Assembly: GCA_048814795.1 (NCBI GenBank)
Contig: CP184673.1
Location: 744,001 to 808,000 of the forward strand
Reading direction: 5' to 3'
DNA length: 64,000 nucleotides
Source: Thermatribacter sp048814795
GTDB lineage: Bacteria > Atribacterota > Atribacteria > Atribacterales > Thermatribacteraceae
Shown here: in pieces, positions 33,736 to 42,152 of the stretch
Layout of the letters: every line of letters starts with the position of its first letter
How positions within the stretch are numbered: the first letter of the stretch is position 1
Translations under genes and position numbers: made by a program
The notes under the pieces: model-generated
Database searches by the model: none
The model's input: only the letters and a program-made list of their open reading frames with translations
Told to the model about the DNA's origin: nothing

Positions 33736-34989
33736 ATGGCTGTAATGCCTTCTTTTGGGGGTCCTGGAGCTTATTTGATTGGGGAGGAAGAAAAACGGGA
33801 AATTTTAGATGTTCTTGAATCGGGCTATCTCTTTCGATATGGTTCGGAGGGGGATCCAAGTTTTAAGAAAAAGGTATATACCTTGGAAAAAGAATTTGCA
33901 GAACTTGTTGGAGTAAAGTATTCAGTAGCAGTTAATAGTGGAACAAGCGCCCTTATGTGTGCTTTGGCAGCCCTTGGCATTGGACCTGGAGATGAAGTTA
34001 TCGTTCCTGGCTACACATTCATTGCCTCTATTTCTAGCATAATTATGATGCGAGCTATTCCCGTTCTCTGCGAAATAGACGAGTCTCTTACCCTTGATCC
34101 TAAGGATATTGAGCAGAGAATTACAGATAAAACTAAAGCTATTATGGCAGTACATATGTTAGGTAATCCCTGTCAGATGGATGCAATTATGGAAATTGCA
34201 AAAAAACACGATCTTTATGTCATAGAAGATTGTGCACAAGCAACAGGTGGCTCCTATAAAGGGAAAAAATTAGGAAGCATTGGGAATATTGGCGCGTTTT
34301 CGTTAAACATTTTTAAAGTTATCACCGCTGGTGATGGGGGAATGGTAGTCGCTAACGATTACGGTTTGTACGAACGTGCTTTTGCTTTTCATGATCAAGG
34401 TCATAAACCTTTGCGAACGGGAGTTGAAATTGGACAAAGAAGTATGATAGGTTTGGATTTCCGCATGAACGAATTGACTGGAGCAGTAGCTCTTGCCCAG
34501 ATAAGAAAAATAAACAAGATTCTTGCTGCTCTTCGTGAGAAGAAGAAGAAACTGAAAAATCTTCTCGAAGGTCTTCCTGGAGTAACTTTTAGGAGAATTA
34601 ATGATGAGGGAGGGGAATGCGCTACGCTTTTAACGCTTATTTTTGATGACAAAAAACTGGCGGATAGCTTTGCTGAAAGAATTGGCACAAGAACGATTGC
34701 TCATTCGGGGTGGCATGTGTACAACAACATGGAGCAGATCCTAGAGAAAAAGATGTATAGCAAATATCCTTGCCCCTACGAATGCCCTGCCTATGGAAAA
34801 GCAATAGAATATAAAAAACACATGCTTCCACACACAGATGATATTCTTGAACGTTCGGTTAACATTAGTGTTGGGGTAGTTGATAAAGGATTAGGCTCTC
34901 CCTTTGGAATTAATATAACTTCTTCTGATGAAGAGATACAGAAAGTAGCAGAGAGAATAAGAAAATGCATAGAGGAAATAGCACGATAA
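33736..34989 (+). CDS. DegT/DnrJ/EryC1/StrS-family PLP aminotransferase
   Basis: A 417-residue PLP enzyme that moves amino groups to or from keto-sugars and keto-cyclitols. Family marks are VNSGTSALMCALAALGI, GDEVIVPGYTF, VIEDCAQATGGSYKGKKLGS (aspartate and glutamine near PLP), the Schiff-base lysine in SLNIFKVITAGDGG, and DFRMNELTGAVALAQI. The C-terminal SGWHVYNNMEQIL resembles members acting on cyclitols or free sugars more than NDP-sugar enzymes, but this is a weak impression. No NDP-sugar genes are nearby, so a catabolic direction, removing an amino group with 2-oxoglutarate or pyruvate as acceptor, is plausible. ATG start after GAGAGGAG. Confidence 0.9.
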   Translation: MAVMPSFGGPGAYLIGEEEKREILDVLESGYLFRYGSEGDPSFKKKVYTLEKEFAELVGVKYSVAVNSGTSALMCALAALGIGPGDEVIVPGYTFIASISSIIMMRAIPVLCEIDESLTLDPKDIEQRITDKTKAIMAVHMLGNPCQMDAIMEIAKKHDLYVIEDCAQATGGSYKGKKLGSIGNIGAFSLNIFKVITAGDGGMVVANDYGLYERAFAFHDQGHKPLRTGVEIGQRSMIGLDFRMNELTGAVALAQIRKINKILAALREKKKKLKNLLEGLPGVTFRRINDEGGECATLLTLIFDDKKLADSFAERIGTRTIAHSGWHVYNNMEQILEKKMYSKYPCPYECPAYGKAIEYKKHMLPHTDDILERSVNISVGVVDKGLGSPFGINITSSDEEIQKVAERIRKCIEEIAR

Positions 34990-35090
34990 AAGCACTCCTT
35001 TGGTTGTTGAAATATTGAAAGTAGCCTTGTGTATCATCAAAGAACGATTTTTCCGGTAGTTTTACATTGAAAATTTGGGAAGGGGGAAGA

Positions 35091-35897
35091 ATGATGAAAG
35101 AAATCCGTTTTGAGTTAATGAGACCGGACGAGATACTTCGGGAGAAAGAGCGACTTCCCTTAGTGTTTTTGCCGGTAGGTCCTTTGGAATGGCATGGTCC
35201 ACATTTACCTCTAGGAACTGACCCTCTTATTGCCTATGAAGTTGCGCTTCGGGTTGCAAGGGGGGTAGGGGGTGTAGTGTTACCTCCTTTCTATTGGGGT
35301 ACGGAGAGAGAACGCGATGCCAATACCTTGAGGAGCCTTGGCTTTCAAGGAGATGAGTGGATCGTTGGTATGGATTTTCCTAATAACAGCATGAAAAGTC
35401 TTTACATTCCTGAAGATTTTTTTGGTTTAGGAATTCGAGCCATTTTAGATAAGCTTGTAGAACAAGGTTACAAGTTCATAGTAATCGTGAACGGCCATGG
35501 AGCTGCAAATCAAATTTCAACCTTGGAGAGGTTAGCCAAGGAATTTGAGAACGAAAGGAACGTTGTAGTTATTACTGCATTTGTGGCTGTTCCTGATGAA
35601 AATGGAGTTGTTGATTATGGACATGCTGTGGCTTCTGAAACTTCAAAATTAATGGCCATATATCCTGATAGAGTTGACGTTAGCAAGCTCCCGAGTAAAG
35701 ATAAAAAGTACCGTTACTGTGATTTTGGAATAGTTGACAGCGATGCCTTCTTTGGCCGACCTGCTCCTAACTTTGAAGTCCAAGAGAAGGATGACCCACG
35801 GTTTTCAGCTAATCCAGAGATGGGAGAAAGATTGCTCCGAAGAGCGGTTAAAATAATTGTTGAACAGGTTAAAGAGAAATTAAAGATTGTTTCTTGA
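35091..35897 (+). CDS. Creatininase-family hydrolase (possible IolN-like ring-opening enzyme)
   Basis: A protein of about 268 residues with the complete creatininase motif set: PVGPLEWHGPHLPLGTD (Glu, His, Asp metal ligands), NGHGAANQI and DYGHAVASETSKLM. This family includes creatininase, formamide hydrolases of cofactor pathways, and, as I recall, the IolN diketo-inositol hydrolase of Thermotoga inositol catabolism. ATG 35091 follows GGAAGGGGGAAG; the TTG at 35067 lies too early. It follows the aminotransferase by about 100 bases and its stop overlaps the next reading frame. It shares only the family with the divergent member at 25601, which lacks the NGHG motif. Confidence 0.85.
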   Translation: MMKEIRFELMRPDEILREKERLPLVFLPVGPLEWHGPHLPLGTDPLIAYEVALRVARGVGGVVLPPFYWGTERERDANTLRSLGFQGDEWIVGMDFPNNSMKSLYIPEDFFGLGIRAILDKLVEQGYKFIVIVNGHGAANQISTLERLAKEFENERNVVVITAFVAVPDENGVVDYGHAVASETSKLMAIYPDRVDVSKLPSKDKKYRYCDFGIVDSDAFFGRPAPNFEVQEKDDPRFSANPEMGERLLRRAVKIIVEQVKEKLKIVS

Positions 35898-37201
35898 GAA
35901 AGAAGGGCTTCTTCATTTGTATGAACAAGTATTTTGAAAAAGTGCTTTTTGCGTTAAGAGAGTTGCCAATTTTAGATGTACATTCCCATATTTCACCAGC
36001 CTACCCTCATGCTCGTGACATATCTGATATACTTTTCTACCACTTTCTTAGAAGGGAGCTATACTCTGCAGGCTTGCCGGATGACAATTATTTAGTATCG
36101 GAAGCCCCCCTAGAGGATCGAGTTTCCCATTTCTTCGAGTATGTTCCCTATATCGAGAATACAGCCACTTTTTGGTGCTTAAGGAAGATACTCGAGGACG
36201 TTTACGAAGTGCCTGGAGGTAAGATATCTTCGAGTAACTGGAGGGATATTCAACGTTTTATCGTGAGCAAAGCAAGTGATGATAGTTGGCCGTTCGAGGT
36301 TCTTAAAAAGGCCAGAATAGAACGTTCATTGGTTTGTGAAAGCTCCTGGAGTAAAGAAGGTTTAGAGAAATACTGGATTCTAACTCCTCTCTACGAGGAT
36401 CTGCAGTGTCTCAGCTTTGACCCTACTCGCACAACGTCTCTCCTTGATTTAGTGGAGAGGGAATATTCCTCCTTTCCAGAAACGGCTTCGGAATTCGTCG
36501 AGAGGCTGCGGGAACTTTTTCTTAGTAAGAAGAAGGAAGGAATTTCTTACTTTACTTCATTCATTAGCCCTGCGTTTAGGAAGAGAAATAGCTCGAAGGA
36601 GGAAGTTAATCGCATATACCAGAAAAAACTCTCAGGTAAGGAACTCAGTTTGGATGAACAAAACACTCTTGTTACATGGTTGTTGTATTGTTACTTAGAC
36701 TTGCTTCGAGAGCTTGATAGTCCTGCTCAGTTCTATGTTGGAGCCTACTGGGCGAGACCAGGCATGAGGTATGGGGAATCTTACGTTTGGACGGATCACC
36801 AATATATACTTGACTTGGTATCCGTATTTAAGGACTTTCCTGAGGTAAGGTTTAACCTGATGTATGCTTCCTTTTCGATTTCGCAGGAATTGATTATTAT
36901 TGCCCGAATGTTACCAAATGTGAGTTTACTTGGATTCTGGTGGCATACCTTTACTCCTTCTACCGTAGAGATGATTATTTCGCAACGGCTTGAACTATTA
37001 CCAGCAAACAAATGGATAGCAGTTGCTACAGATGCTTACTCAGTCGAGTGGGCATATGGGAAAGTGAGTCTGGTAGTTAACGCTTTAGCAAAAGTTCTGG
37101 GTCAAAAAATTGAAGACGGCTATTTCTCCGAGAAGAAAGCACTTTGGGTTGCTCGTCAGCTTCTCTATGAAAACCCAAAGGAGATTTACAAACTAAAATA
37201 A
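35894..37201 (+). CDS. Glucuronate-isomerase-like amidohydrolase-superfamily protein
   Basis: A 435-residue protein whose N-terminus (LPILDVHSHISP) carries the H-x-H metal motif of the amidohydrolase fold. The following pattern (LFYHFLRRELYSAGLPDD, then ENTATFWCLRKIL) parallels uronate isomerase UxaC. The C-terminal part keeps an aspartate in AVATDAYSVEWAYGKV, where UxaC has a D-S-R segment. It is shorter than UxaC (about 470) and clearly divergent, so isomerisation of a uronate or keto-sugar acid is a hypothesis. The start is TTG in the preceding stop codon region; ATG 35921 would shorten it by nine residues. It lies immediately before the transporter genes. Confidence 0.7.
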   Translation: MRKKGFFICMNKYFEKVLFALRELPILDVHSHISPAYPHARDISDILFYHFLRRELYSAGLPDDNYLVSEAPLEDRVSHFFEYVPYIENTATFWCLRKILEDVYEVPGGKISSSNWRDIQRFIVSKASDDSWPFEVLKKARIERSLVCESSWSKEGLEKYWILTPLYEDLQCLSFDPTRTTSLLDLVEREYSSFPETASEFVERLRELFLSKKKEGISYFTSFISPAFRKRNSSKEEVNRIYQKKLSGKELSLDEQNTLVTWLLYCYLDLLRELDSPAQFYVGAYWARPGMRYGESYVWTDHQYILDLVSVFKDFPEVRFNLMYASFSISQELIIIARMLPNVSLLGFWWHTFTPSTVEMIISQRLELLPANKWIAVATDAYSVEWAYGKVSLVVNALAKVLGQKIEDGYFSEKKALWVARQLLYENPKEIYKLK

Positions 37202-37340
37202 AGAGGAGGTGAGGCTTGCTGGCAGGGAGAATCGGTTAAGCAAGTATCGGGGATAAAGTTGACTCTGGTTCCTAGGAGTGGTGGAAGGCAAAAGAATAAT
37301 GGTTGTTTGAGTGTAACATGTGAAGGAGGTAATAGTTGTT

Positions 37341-38624
37341 ATGAAGAGGAACTTATGGAGATTGAAGAGTTTGGGTATATTTCTTGTATGTGTTTTGTTT
37401 TTGGGTGCTTTAGCCTTGGCGTGCTGGGCAAAAGAGATTCGTATTGTTCACTATCATTGGACTCAACCACCTTATGATGAAATTGTAAAAAGTAGTGCTG
37501 AATCTTTTATGAAAGAAAATCCGAACGTAAAAGTTGAAGTTTTGTTCTTTCCAGATCCGGATCTTCCTACAAAGGTGCGGCTTGCCCTGATGGGGGAGGG
37601 AGACATAGATACCTTTGCTCTACCCAATATGCTTTCTGCCTGGTATATGGCTAATGGACTATGTGCAGAGATTGACCCTGGTGCTTTTGGCAAGCAAACA
37701 ATCGAAGAAGTAGTGGATATGTGGCTTCCAGATGCCTTTCGTAAAACAGGTGGTTTCTACGAAGGCAAGTATTATGGAATTCCTCATGAAATGAGTAACT
37801 ATGTCGCCTGGATAAATATCGCCCATATGAAAGAAGCCGGGTTGGATCCAGCTAATCTTCCTTCTACTTGGAGTGAGTTTGTCGAGACTTGCAAAAAGCT
37901 TGTCGTTAAGGAAGGTAACATTTACAAACGGAACGGTTTTGCAGTTAATCTTAAAGCACCTATTTTCCCCTTCCTTGTGCTTCATAGCTTTATGGAACAG
38001 AAAGGGCTGGATTGGTCTACAGAGGCAGGGTTTGTGAAAAGTCTCGGCACGAAAGAAGCCCTTGAAGCATTTACTACTTTTACAAACTTTGCCACTAAAG
38101 ATGGCATTTTCGATCCTGGTTTGTTTGATGATGATCGGGAAGGATTTGGGAATGGCCTGACTTCCACATTCCTTACTGGAGGAACATGGTACTGGGGTGT
38201 TTTGAAAAATTATTCCGTTAAACCTGAAGATGTGACTCCGTTTAAGTATCCTAGATTTTCTGGTGGAAAAGATGTGGGTGGTCCGGTTTATGGATATTCT
38301 ATTTTTGTAGCTAGGCACAGCAAGAATCAAGAATGGGCATGGAAGTGGATTGATCACTTAGAAAGCAATCCCGAAGCATACATTGTTCATGGTTATTTTC
38401 AGCCAAGAAAAAGTTTAGATCCAGCCCTTGCTGATAAGTACATTCCTAATAACGATGTATTTGGTTATGAAAGAGATCACGGGGCTATCCTTCTTGCTTC
38501 ACCTAAGTTTAATGAAGTTACTGATGCCGTGGGCGAAGCTATACATAGAGTAGTTTTTAGTGGAGAAAATCCTGAAGAAGTTCTTAAGTCGCTCCAGGAA
38601 GAAGTAAAAAATATTCTTGAGTAG
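37341..38624 (+). CDS. Sugar ABC transporter substrate-binding protein (family 1)
   Basis: A secreted binding protein of about 427 residues in the MalE/UgpB class. The hydrophobic signal sequence (LGIFLVCVLFLGALALACWA) contains a cysteine at ALAC, so lipoprotein processing is possible. It is followed by IRIVHYHWTQPPYDEIV. Middle segments such as YYGIPHEMSNYVAWIN and STWSEFVETCKKL are typical of family 1 binding proteins. ATG 37341 lies eleven bases after GAAGGAGGT; GTG 37320 precedes that site and is unlikely. A hairpin terminator follows the stop before the permease genes. No ATPase gene is present in this locus. Confidence 0.9.
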   Translation: MKRNLWRLKSLGIFLVCVLFLGALALACWAKEIRIVHYHWTQPPYDEIVKSSAESFMKENPNVKVEVLFFPDPDLPTKVRLALMGEGDIDTFALPNMLSAWYMANGLCAEIDPGAFGKQTIEEVVDMWLPDAFRKTGGFYEGKYYGIPHEMSNYVAWINIAHMKEAGLDPANLPSTWSEFVETCKKLVVKEGNIYKRNGFAVNLKAPIFPFLVLHSFMEQKGLDWSTEAGFVKSLGTKEALEAFTTFTNFATKDGIFDPGLFDDDREGFGNGLTSTFLTGGTWYWGVLKNYSVKPEDVTPFKYPRFSGGKDVGGPVYGYSIFVARHSKNQEWAWKWIDHLESNPEAYIVHGYFQPRKSLDPALADKYIPNNDVFGYERDHGAILLASPKFNEVTDAVGEAIHRVVFSGENPEEVLKSLQEEVKNILE

Positions 38625-38633
38625 CTGAAAAAA

Positions 38634-38679
38634 GCTGGTTCCTCAAGGGATTTGCTTCTCCCGGAGGAGCCAGCTTTTT
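38634..38679 (+). terminator. Rho-independent-type hairpin between binding protein and permease
   Basis: GCTGGTTCCTC (38634-38644) pairs with GAGGAGCCAGC (38664-38674) with one G-U pair, and is followed by TTTTTG and preceded by A6. Partial read-through would give more binding protein than permease. Confidence 0.75.
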
Positions 38680-38714
38680 GTTTCCTGGTTGGCTGTGCGA
38701 TTGGGGGTGATTTT

Positions 38715-39611
38715 TTGAGTCAAAATAAACGAAGAAGAAGTTATGTTCGCAGGATAAATATGTGGGGGTATATTTTTGTTTTACCAACATTAATTCTTTT
38801 TGGACTTTTTTTGATTTACCCTCTCTTAGCAAGTTTTTCTCTTTCTTTTTTTGAGTGGAATCTCGTTGGTCCAAAGATATTTGTAGGCTTTAAGAATTAT
38901 CTCCATCTTTTCAAAGATCATTACTTTTGGAATGCTTATAAAGTAACATTTCACTTCACTCTTTTCAGCGTGGTTTTTCTTATGATCATATCTTTCTGGC
39001 TTGCATTGCCTTTTTCGGGGGCTTCTGTAGTGTGTTGCAAGCACCTTTTTCAGTCTTTGATTTTTTTACCTGTGGTTCTTTCGATGGTTGGAATAGCGGT
39101 TGTTTGGGAATTTATGTTTCAAACTAGGGGTCTTATTTCTGTTTTTACAAGTAGCCTAGGACTTAACGTGCGTTGGCTTACTTCACCTAAGGTGGCTCCC
39201 TATTCAGTAATACTGGTGTATGTATGGAAATACACCGGTTATTATATGGTCATATTTATTGCAGGGCTTCTCAATATTCCTCGAGTCTATTATGAAGCTG
39301 CTATCATCGATGGTGCGGGATTTTGGAAACGCCTTATTCATGTAACGCTTCCTTTATTGCGTAACACTATTATTTTAGTTTTTGTGTCGTGTGTTCTTTT
39401 TTCTTTTGGTTCTTTTGCGCTTCAATACGTGCTTACTGAAGGAGGACCGAGTCGATCTACGGAAACCCTTGCTCTTCTTGTCTACAGAGAAGGGTTTAAG
39501 AACGCTAAATTTGGTTATGCGGCAGCAATATCTGTTCTTTTCTTTATAACTCTTATTGTGTTTTCTGCGATCCAAAATCGTATTCTTCGTTCTCAAACGG
39601 AGACTTTTTAG
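38715..39611 (+). CDS. Sugar ABC transporter permease, MalF/UgpA type
   Basis: A 298-residue membrane protein with six hydrophobic segments, from FVLPTLILFGLFLIYPLL to the C-terminal FFITLIVFSAI. The cytoplasmic coupling loop reads EAAIIDGAGFWKRL, then TLPLLR. TTG 38715 follows GGGGGTGA; an upstream ATG would run through the terminator stem and is rejected. It is followed 20 bases later by the second permease. The pair forms the membrane channel for the binding protein encoded upstream. Confidence 0.9.
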   Translation: MSQNKRRRSYVRRINMWGYIFVLPTLILFGLFLIYPLLASFSLSFFEWNLVGPKIFVGFKNYLHLFKDHYFWNAYKVTFHFTLFSVVFLMIISFWLALPFSGASVVCCKHLFQSLIFLPVVLSMVGIAVVWEFMFQTRGLISVFTSSLGLNVRWLTSPKVAPYSVILVYVWKYTGYYMVIFIAGLLNIPRVYYEAAIIDGAGFWKRLIHVTLPLLRNTIILVFVSCVLFSFGSFALQYVLTEGGPSRSTETLALLVYREGFKNAKFGYAAAISVLFFITLIVFSAIQNRILRSQTETF

Positions 39612-39631
39612 AAAGGGGTACAACTTAGAAG

Positions 39632-40468
39632 ATGGCTTCTGGAGCTGGTCGAAATAAACATCACGTGCTTACCGGTTTGTTTGTGGTTATCAGTGGGATA
39701 TATGTTTTCCCGTTCGTTTGGATGGTTCTAGGTTCTTTTAAAACGAATGAGGAGGTTCTGGCTATACCTATCCGCTGGCTTCCCAGCACCTGGAGTTTTA
39801 GAAATTACCTGAGTGCTCTTAATTATGCAGGTTATGATTTTCCGAGATATTTTTTAAATAGTGCTATCGTGGCTCTTTTTTCCATTCTCTTGTGTCTTTT
39901 CCTTTCTACTACCGCTGGTTATGGTTTTGCTAAATATCGATTTAAGGGTAACAGTTTGCTATTTACAGTTGTTATGGCTACTCTTATGATTCCTCTCCAG
40001 GTCATTGTTATTCCTTTGTATGTTTTGGTAAGTCGCATGGGACTTCGAGATACCTATCTAGGTTTGATTTTGCCAGAAGGACTTACTGCTTTTGGTGTTT
40101 TCTTAATGCGGCAATTCTTTTATTCTATTCCTGACGAACTTATAGAAGCAGCAAGAATTGATGGGGCAAGCGAGTTTAAAATTTTTTGGTCTGTGGCATT
40201 GCCTCTTTCAAGGACAGCTATTTTCGCGCTCGCAATTTTGCACGGACAGTGGGTATGGAACCTGCTTTTATGGCCGCTTGTTATTACGACAAGGCCAGAG
40301 ATGAGAACCGTTCCTCTTGGTATTGCTCTTTTTACAGGGGTTTATTTCACCCCCTACCCTGAACAATTAGCCATAAGTGTGCTGTCATGCATACCCACGG
40401 TACTCCTTTTTGTTGTTGCTTCACGAAACTTTATGGAGGGAATTGCGCTTGCTGGTTTGAAATCCTGA
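39632..40468 (+). CDS. Sugar ABC transporter permease, MalG/UgpE type
   Basis: A 278-residue membrane protein with the MalG-type features: an N-terminal helix (GLFVVISGIYVFPFVWMVLGS), the GYGFAKYRF segment, and the coupling loop EAARIDGASEFKIFW. ATG start with AAAGGGG upstream. It is the last gene of the locus; the ATPase needed to drive transport is not encoded nearby, so a shared MsmK-type ATPase elsewhere is expected. Confidence 0.9.
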   Translation: MASGAGRNKHHVLTGLFVVISGIYVFPFVWMVLGSFKTNEEVLAIPIRWLPSTWSFRNYLSALNYAGYDFPRYFLNSAIVALFSILLCLFLSTTAGYGFAKYRFKGNSLLFTVVMATLMIPLQVIVIPLYVLVSRMGLRDTYLGLILPEGLTAFGVFLMRQFFYSIPDELIEAARIDGASEFKIFWSVALPLSRTAIFALAILHGQWVWNLLLWPLVITTRPEMRTVPLGIALFTGVYFTPYPEQLAISVLSCIPTVLLFVVASRNFMEGIALAGLKS

Positions 40469-41604
40469 TTTCAAGCTAATTAAGGAAACTATGGGAACTT
40501 CTATTATTAAGATAAAATACACCAAAATACGTGTGGTTGCTTTTCTTAAGTAGAAGTGGAGGTGGTTGTTGGAATAATATTGAAAGTGATGAAGTAGTGA
40601 CCAAGTTTTTTGATTTGATGAACATGAGCGTGGCTTTTAATAAACTTCATTGGATAAAAGCTTTTTACAGTCCTTTCTGTTACTTTTTACAGGTGCTCTA
40701 TTTGCTTGGCAAGAGTTTTTATCTCATAACTGAATTAGATAAAGCTTTGTGTTCCTGAAATTGAGCACTGGAGATTGCTGTTTGTCCACGAAATATTTAC
40801 TAATTATTTGATGGCTTATCGAATCTTATTTTCAGTTCTAGCAGAGAAATAACTCTTTATGTTGCTTCCCAAGTTTCGCTTCTTTGAAACTTGAGGAAAA
40901 CTTAATTTGTTACTCCAATAAAAAGGTATTCTTGTAAAATTGTATATTAATATCTGTGAGGGTAACAGTCATATATGGAAAAAAGAACTGGATGCAGAAT
41001 CAAGGTGGTTGTTCTGAAAGGCTTAAAAGGTAAAACCTTGTTGTGGGTACTAGGCTCATGAATCCATGTGTTACAAGTGGAAGGAGACGTTTTGGAAGAT
41101 GGAAGAGAAATTTTTTAGGAAACAGCCTTTTCAGAGAAAAAACTCGAAGAAGAGATAAAAGAATTAAAAAGAATCATTAGCAAGTAGACCATTTAGATTG
41201 AAGTGAGATTATTAGAAGGGTCGGTTCTCTTTTTTCCCGCAAGAATGGATAATCAGAAAAATTCATCAACTTGTTTTCTCCACAGTATAGGTTTTGGTAT
41301 TTTGGTATGTATCAGTGATCTTTAGGGATTCCATATCCTGTGGGAATTGGCACCAGATGCGGAAGCTTGAAAAATACAGTTCCAATGATGATAGCTTTAG
41401 TTGTCGAGGTAGAAATAACTTTTAAACCTATTAGTTACTACTTACTACAGGAGATCCTGAAGCGCTGAGGCTTTTTTATTTTTTTCAAAAAATCACTTAT
41501 TAACTCTTTCGGCATTGCTTTTAACTCCTTACCTGCGTTTTCTTACTGCAGGATGTGTTTATCACAGGAGTTTAATCTATTAGCACTAGCTTGATGCTTC
41601 AGTG
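40469..41604. other. Long AT-rich intergenic region with IS relic
   Basis: About 1.1 kb without an intact gene. Short open frames here (for example 40531-40758) have no family match and no good ribosome site. The stretch 40993-41215 is a decayed IS3-type orfA. The rest shows nothing I can name; it marks the right border of the AT-rich accessory region. Confidence 0.6.
40993..41215 (+). pseudogene. IS3-type orfA relic
   Basis: One frame reads IKVVVLKGLKGKTLLWVLGS, stop, IHVLQVEGDVLEDGREIF, stop, then SEKKLEEEIKELKRIISK, stop. This is the order of the helix-turn-helix and leucine-zipper parts of an IS3-family OrfA (compare K-V-x-V-x-L-E-A-L-K-G-x-K-T and L-E-E-E-I-x-E-L). At least four in-frame stops show it is dead, and no orfB follows. 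Confidence 0.65.
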
Positions 41605-41634
41605 ATGACTTTAAGAAATCAAAAGTGCTAAAAT
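41605..41634 (+). promoter_or_regulatory. Probable promoter of the redox operon
   Basis: ATGACT at 41605-41610, an 18-base spacer and TAAAAT at 41629-41634, 30 bases before the ferritin-like gene start. Confidence 0.45.
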
Positions 41635-41663
41635 GGAGAAAAGTTTAAAGGAGTGAAGAAGCT

Positions 41664-42152
41664 GTGGTAATGCGCTTTTCTCCTCAAGAAATTCTCACCA
41701 TGGCAGTGGAGCTTGAGAAAAAAGGTGCGGCTTTTTACGAAGAACTGGCTCAGAAAACGACTGACCCCTCTGCAAAAGAGGCTTTTTCTCTTTTGAAAGG
41801 CGAGGAAGAAAAACATCTGGAATTTTTCTCTTCTCTGCTTAAAGAAGTGAACCAGGAAACAGACTTTATTGACACTATGGAAGAGACAGAAAACTATTTG
41901 AGAGCCATTGTTGAAGATGGAGTGCTGGGCAAAGTCCTGAAAGGGGTAGGGTTGCCTTCTTCTGAAGCGGGTCTGGTGGAGGTCATCGGCTTTGGAATAG
42001 AGGTGGAAAAGGAGAGCATTTTATTTTATCAGGGTTTTGCCGACTTTATTCCCCAGGAAAAGATGGAATGGCTTCAAACGGTAATTGATGAGGAACGCAG
42101 ACACTTTGTCTATCTCACCGGCTTGAAAAAAGAGTGGGGAGGTGGGTCCTGA
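41664..42152 (+). CDS. Rubrerythrin-type ferritin-like diiron protein
   Basis: A 162-residue four-helix protein with the diiron ligand pattern of the rubrerythrin/ferritin-like class: ELEKKGAAFYEELA (first E), KGEEEKHLEFF (E-x-x-H), GIEVEKESILFY (E) and DEERRHFVYL (E-x-x-x-H). It lacks the C-terminal rubredoxin domain, so electrons must come from a separate partner. Likely roles are peroxide reduction or iron handling in an anaerobe. GTG 41664 follows AAAGGAG by ten bases; ATG 41670 is possible. The next gene starts directly at its stop codon, and the following genes are all redox proteins. Confidence 0.85.
   Translation: MVMRFSPQEILTMAVELEKKGAAFYEELAQKTTDPSAKEAFSLLKGEEEKHLEFFSSLLKEVNQETDFIDTMEETENYLRAIVEDGVLGKVLKGVGLPSSEAGLVEVIGFGIEVEKESILFYQGFADFIPQEKMEWLQTVIDEERRHFVYLTGLKKEWGGGS

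Noticed and set aside
37659..38357. A 232-codon minus-strand frame inside the binding-protein gene
   Set aside because: It is a shadow of the family 1 binding protein and has no ribosome site.
40531..40758. A 75-codon plus-strand frame in the AT-rich gap
   Set aside because: It has no ribosome site, no recognisable domain, and lies among insertion-sequence debris.
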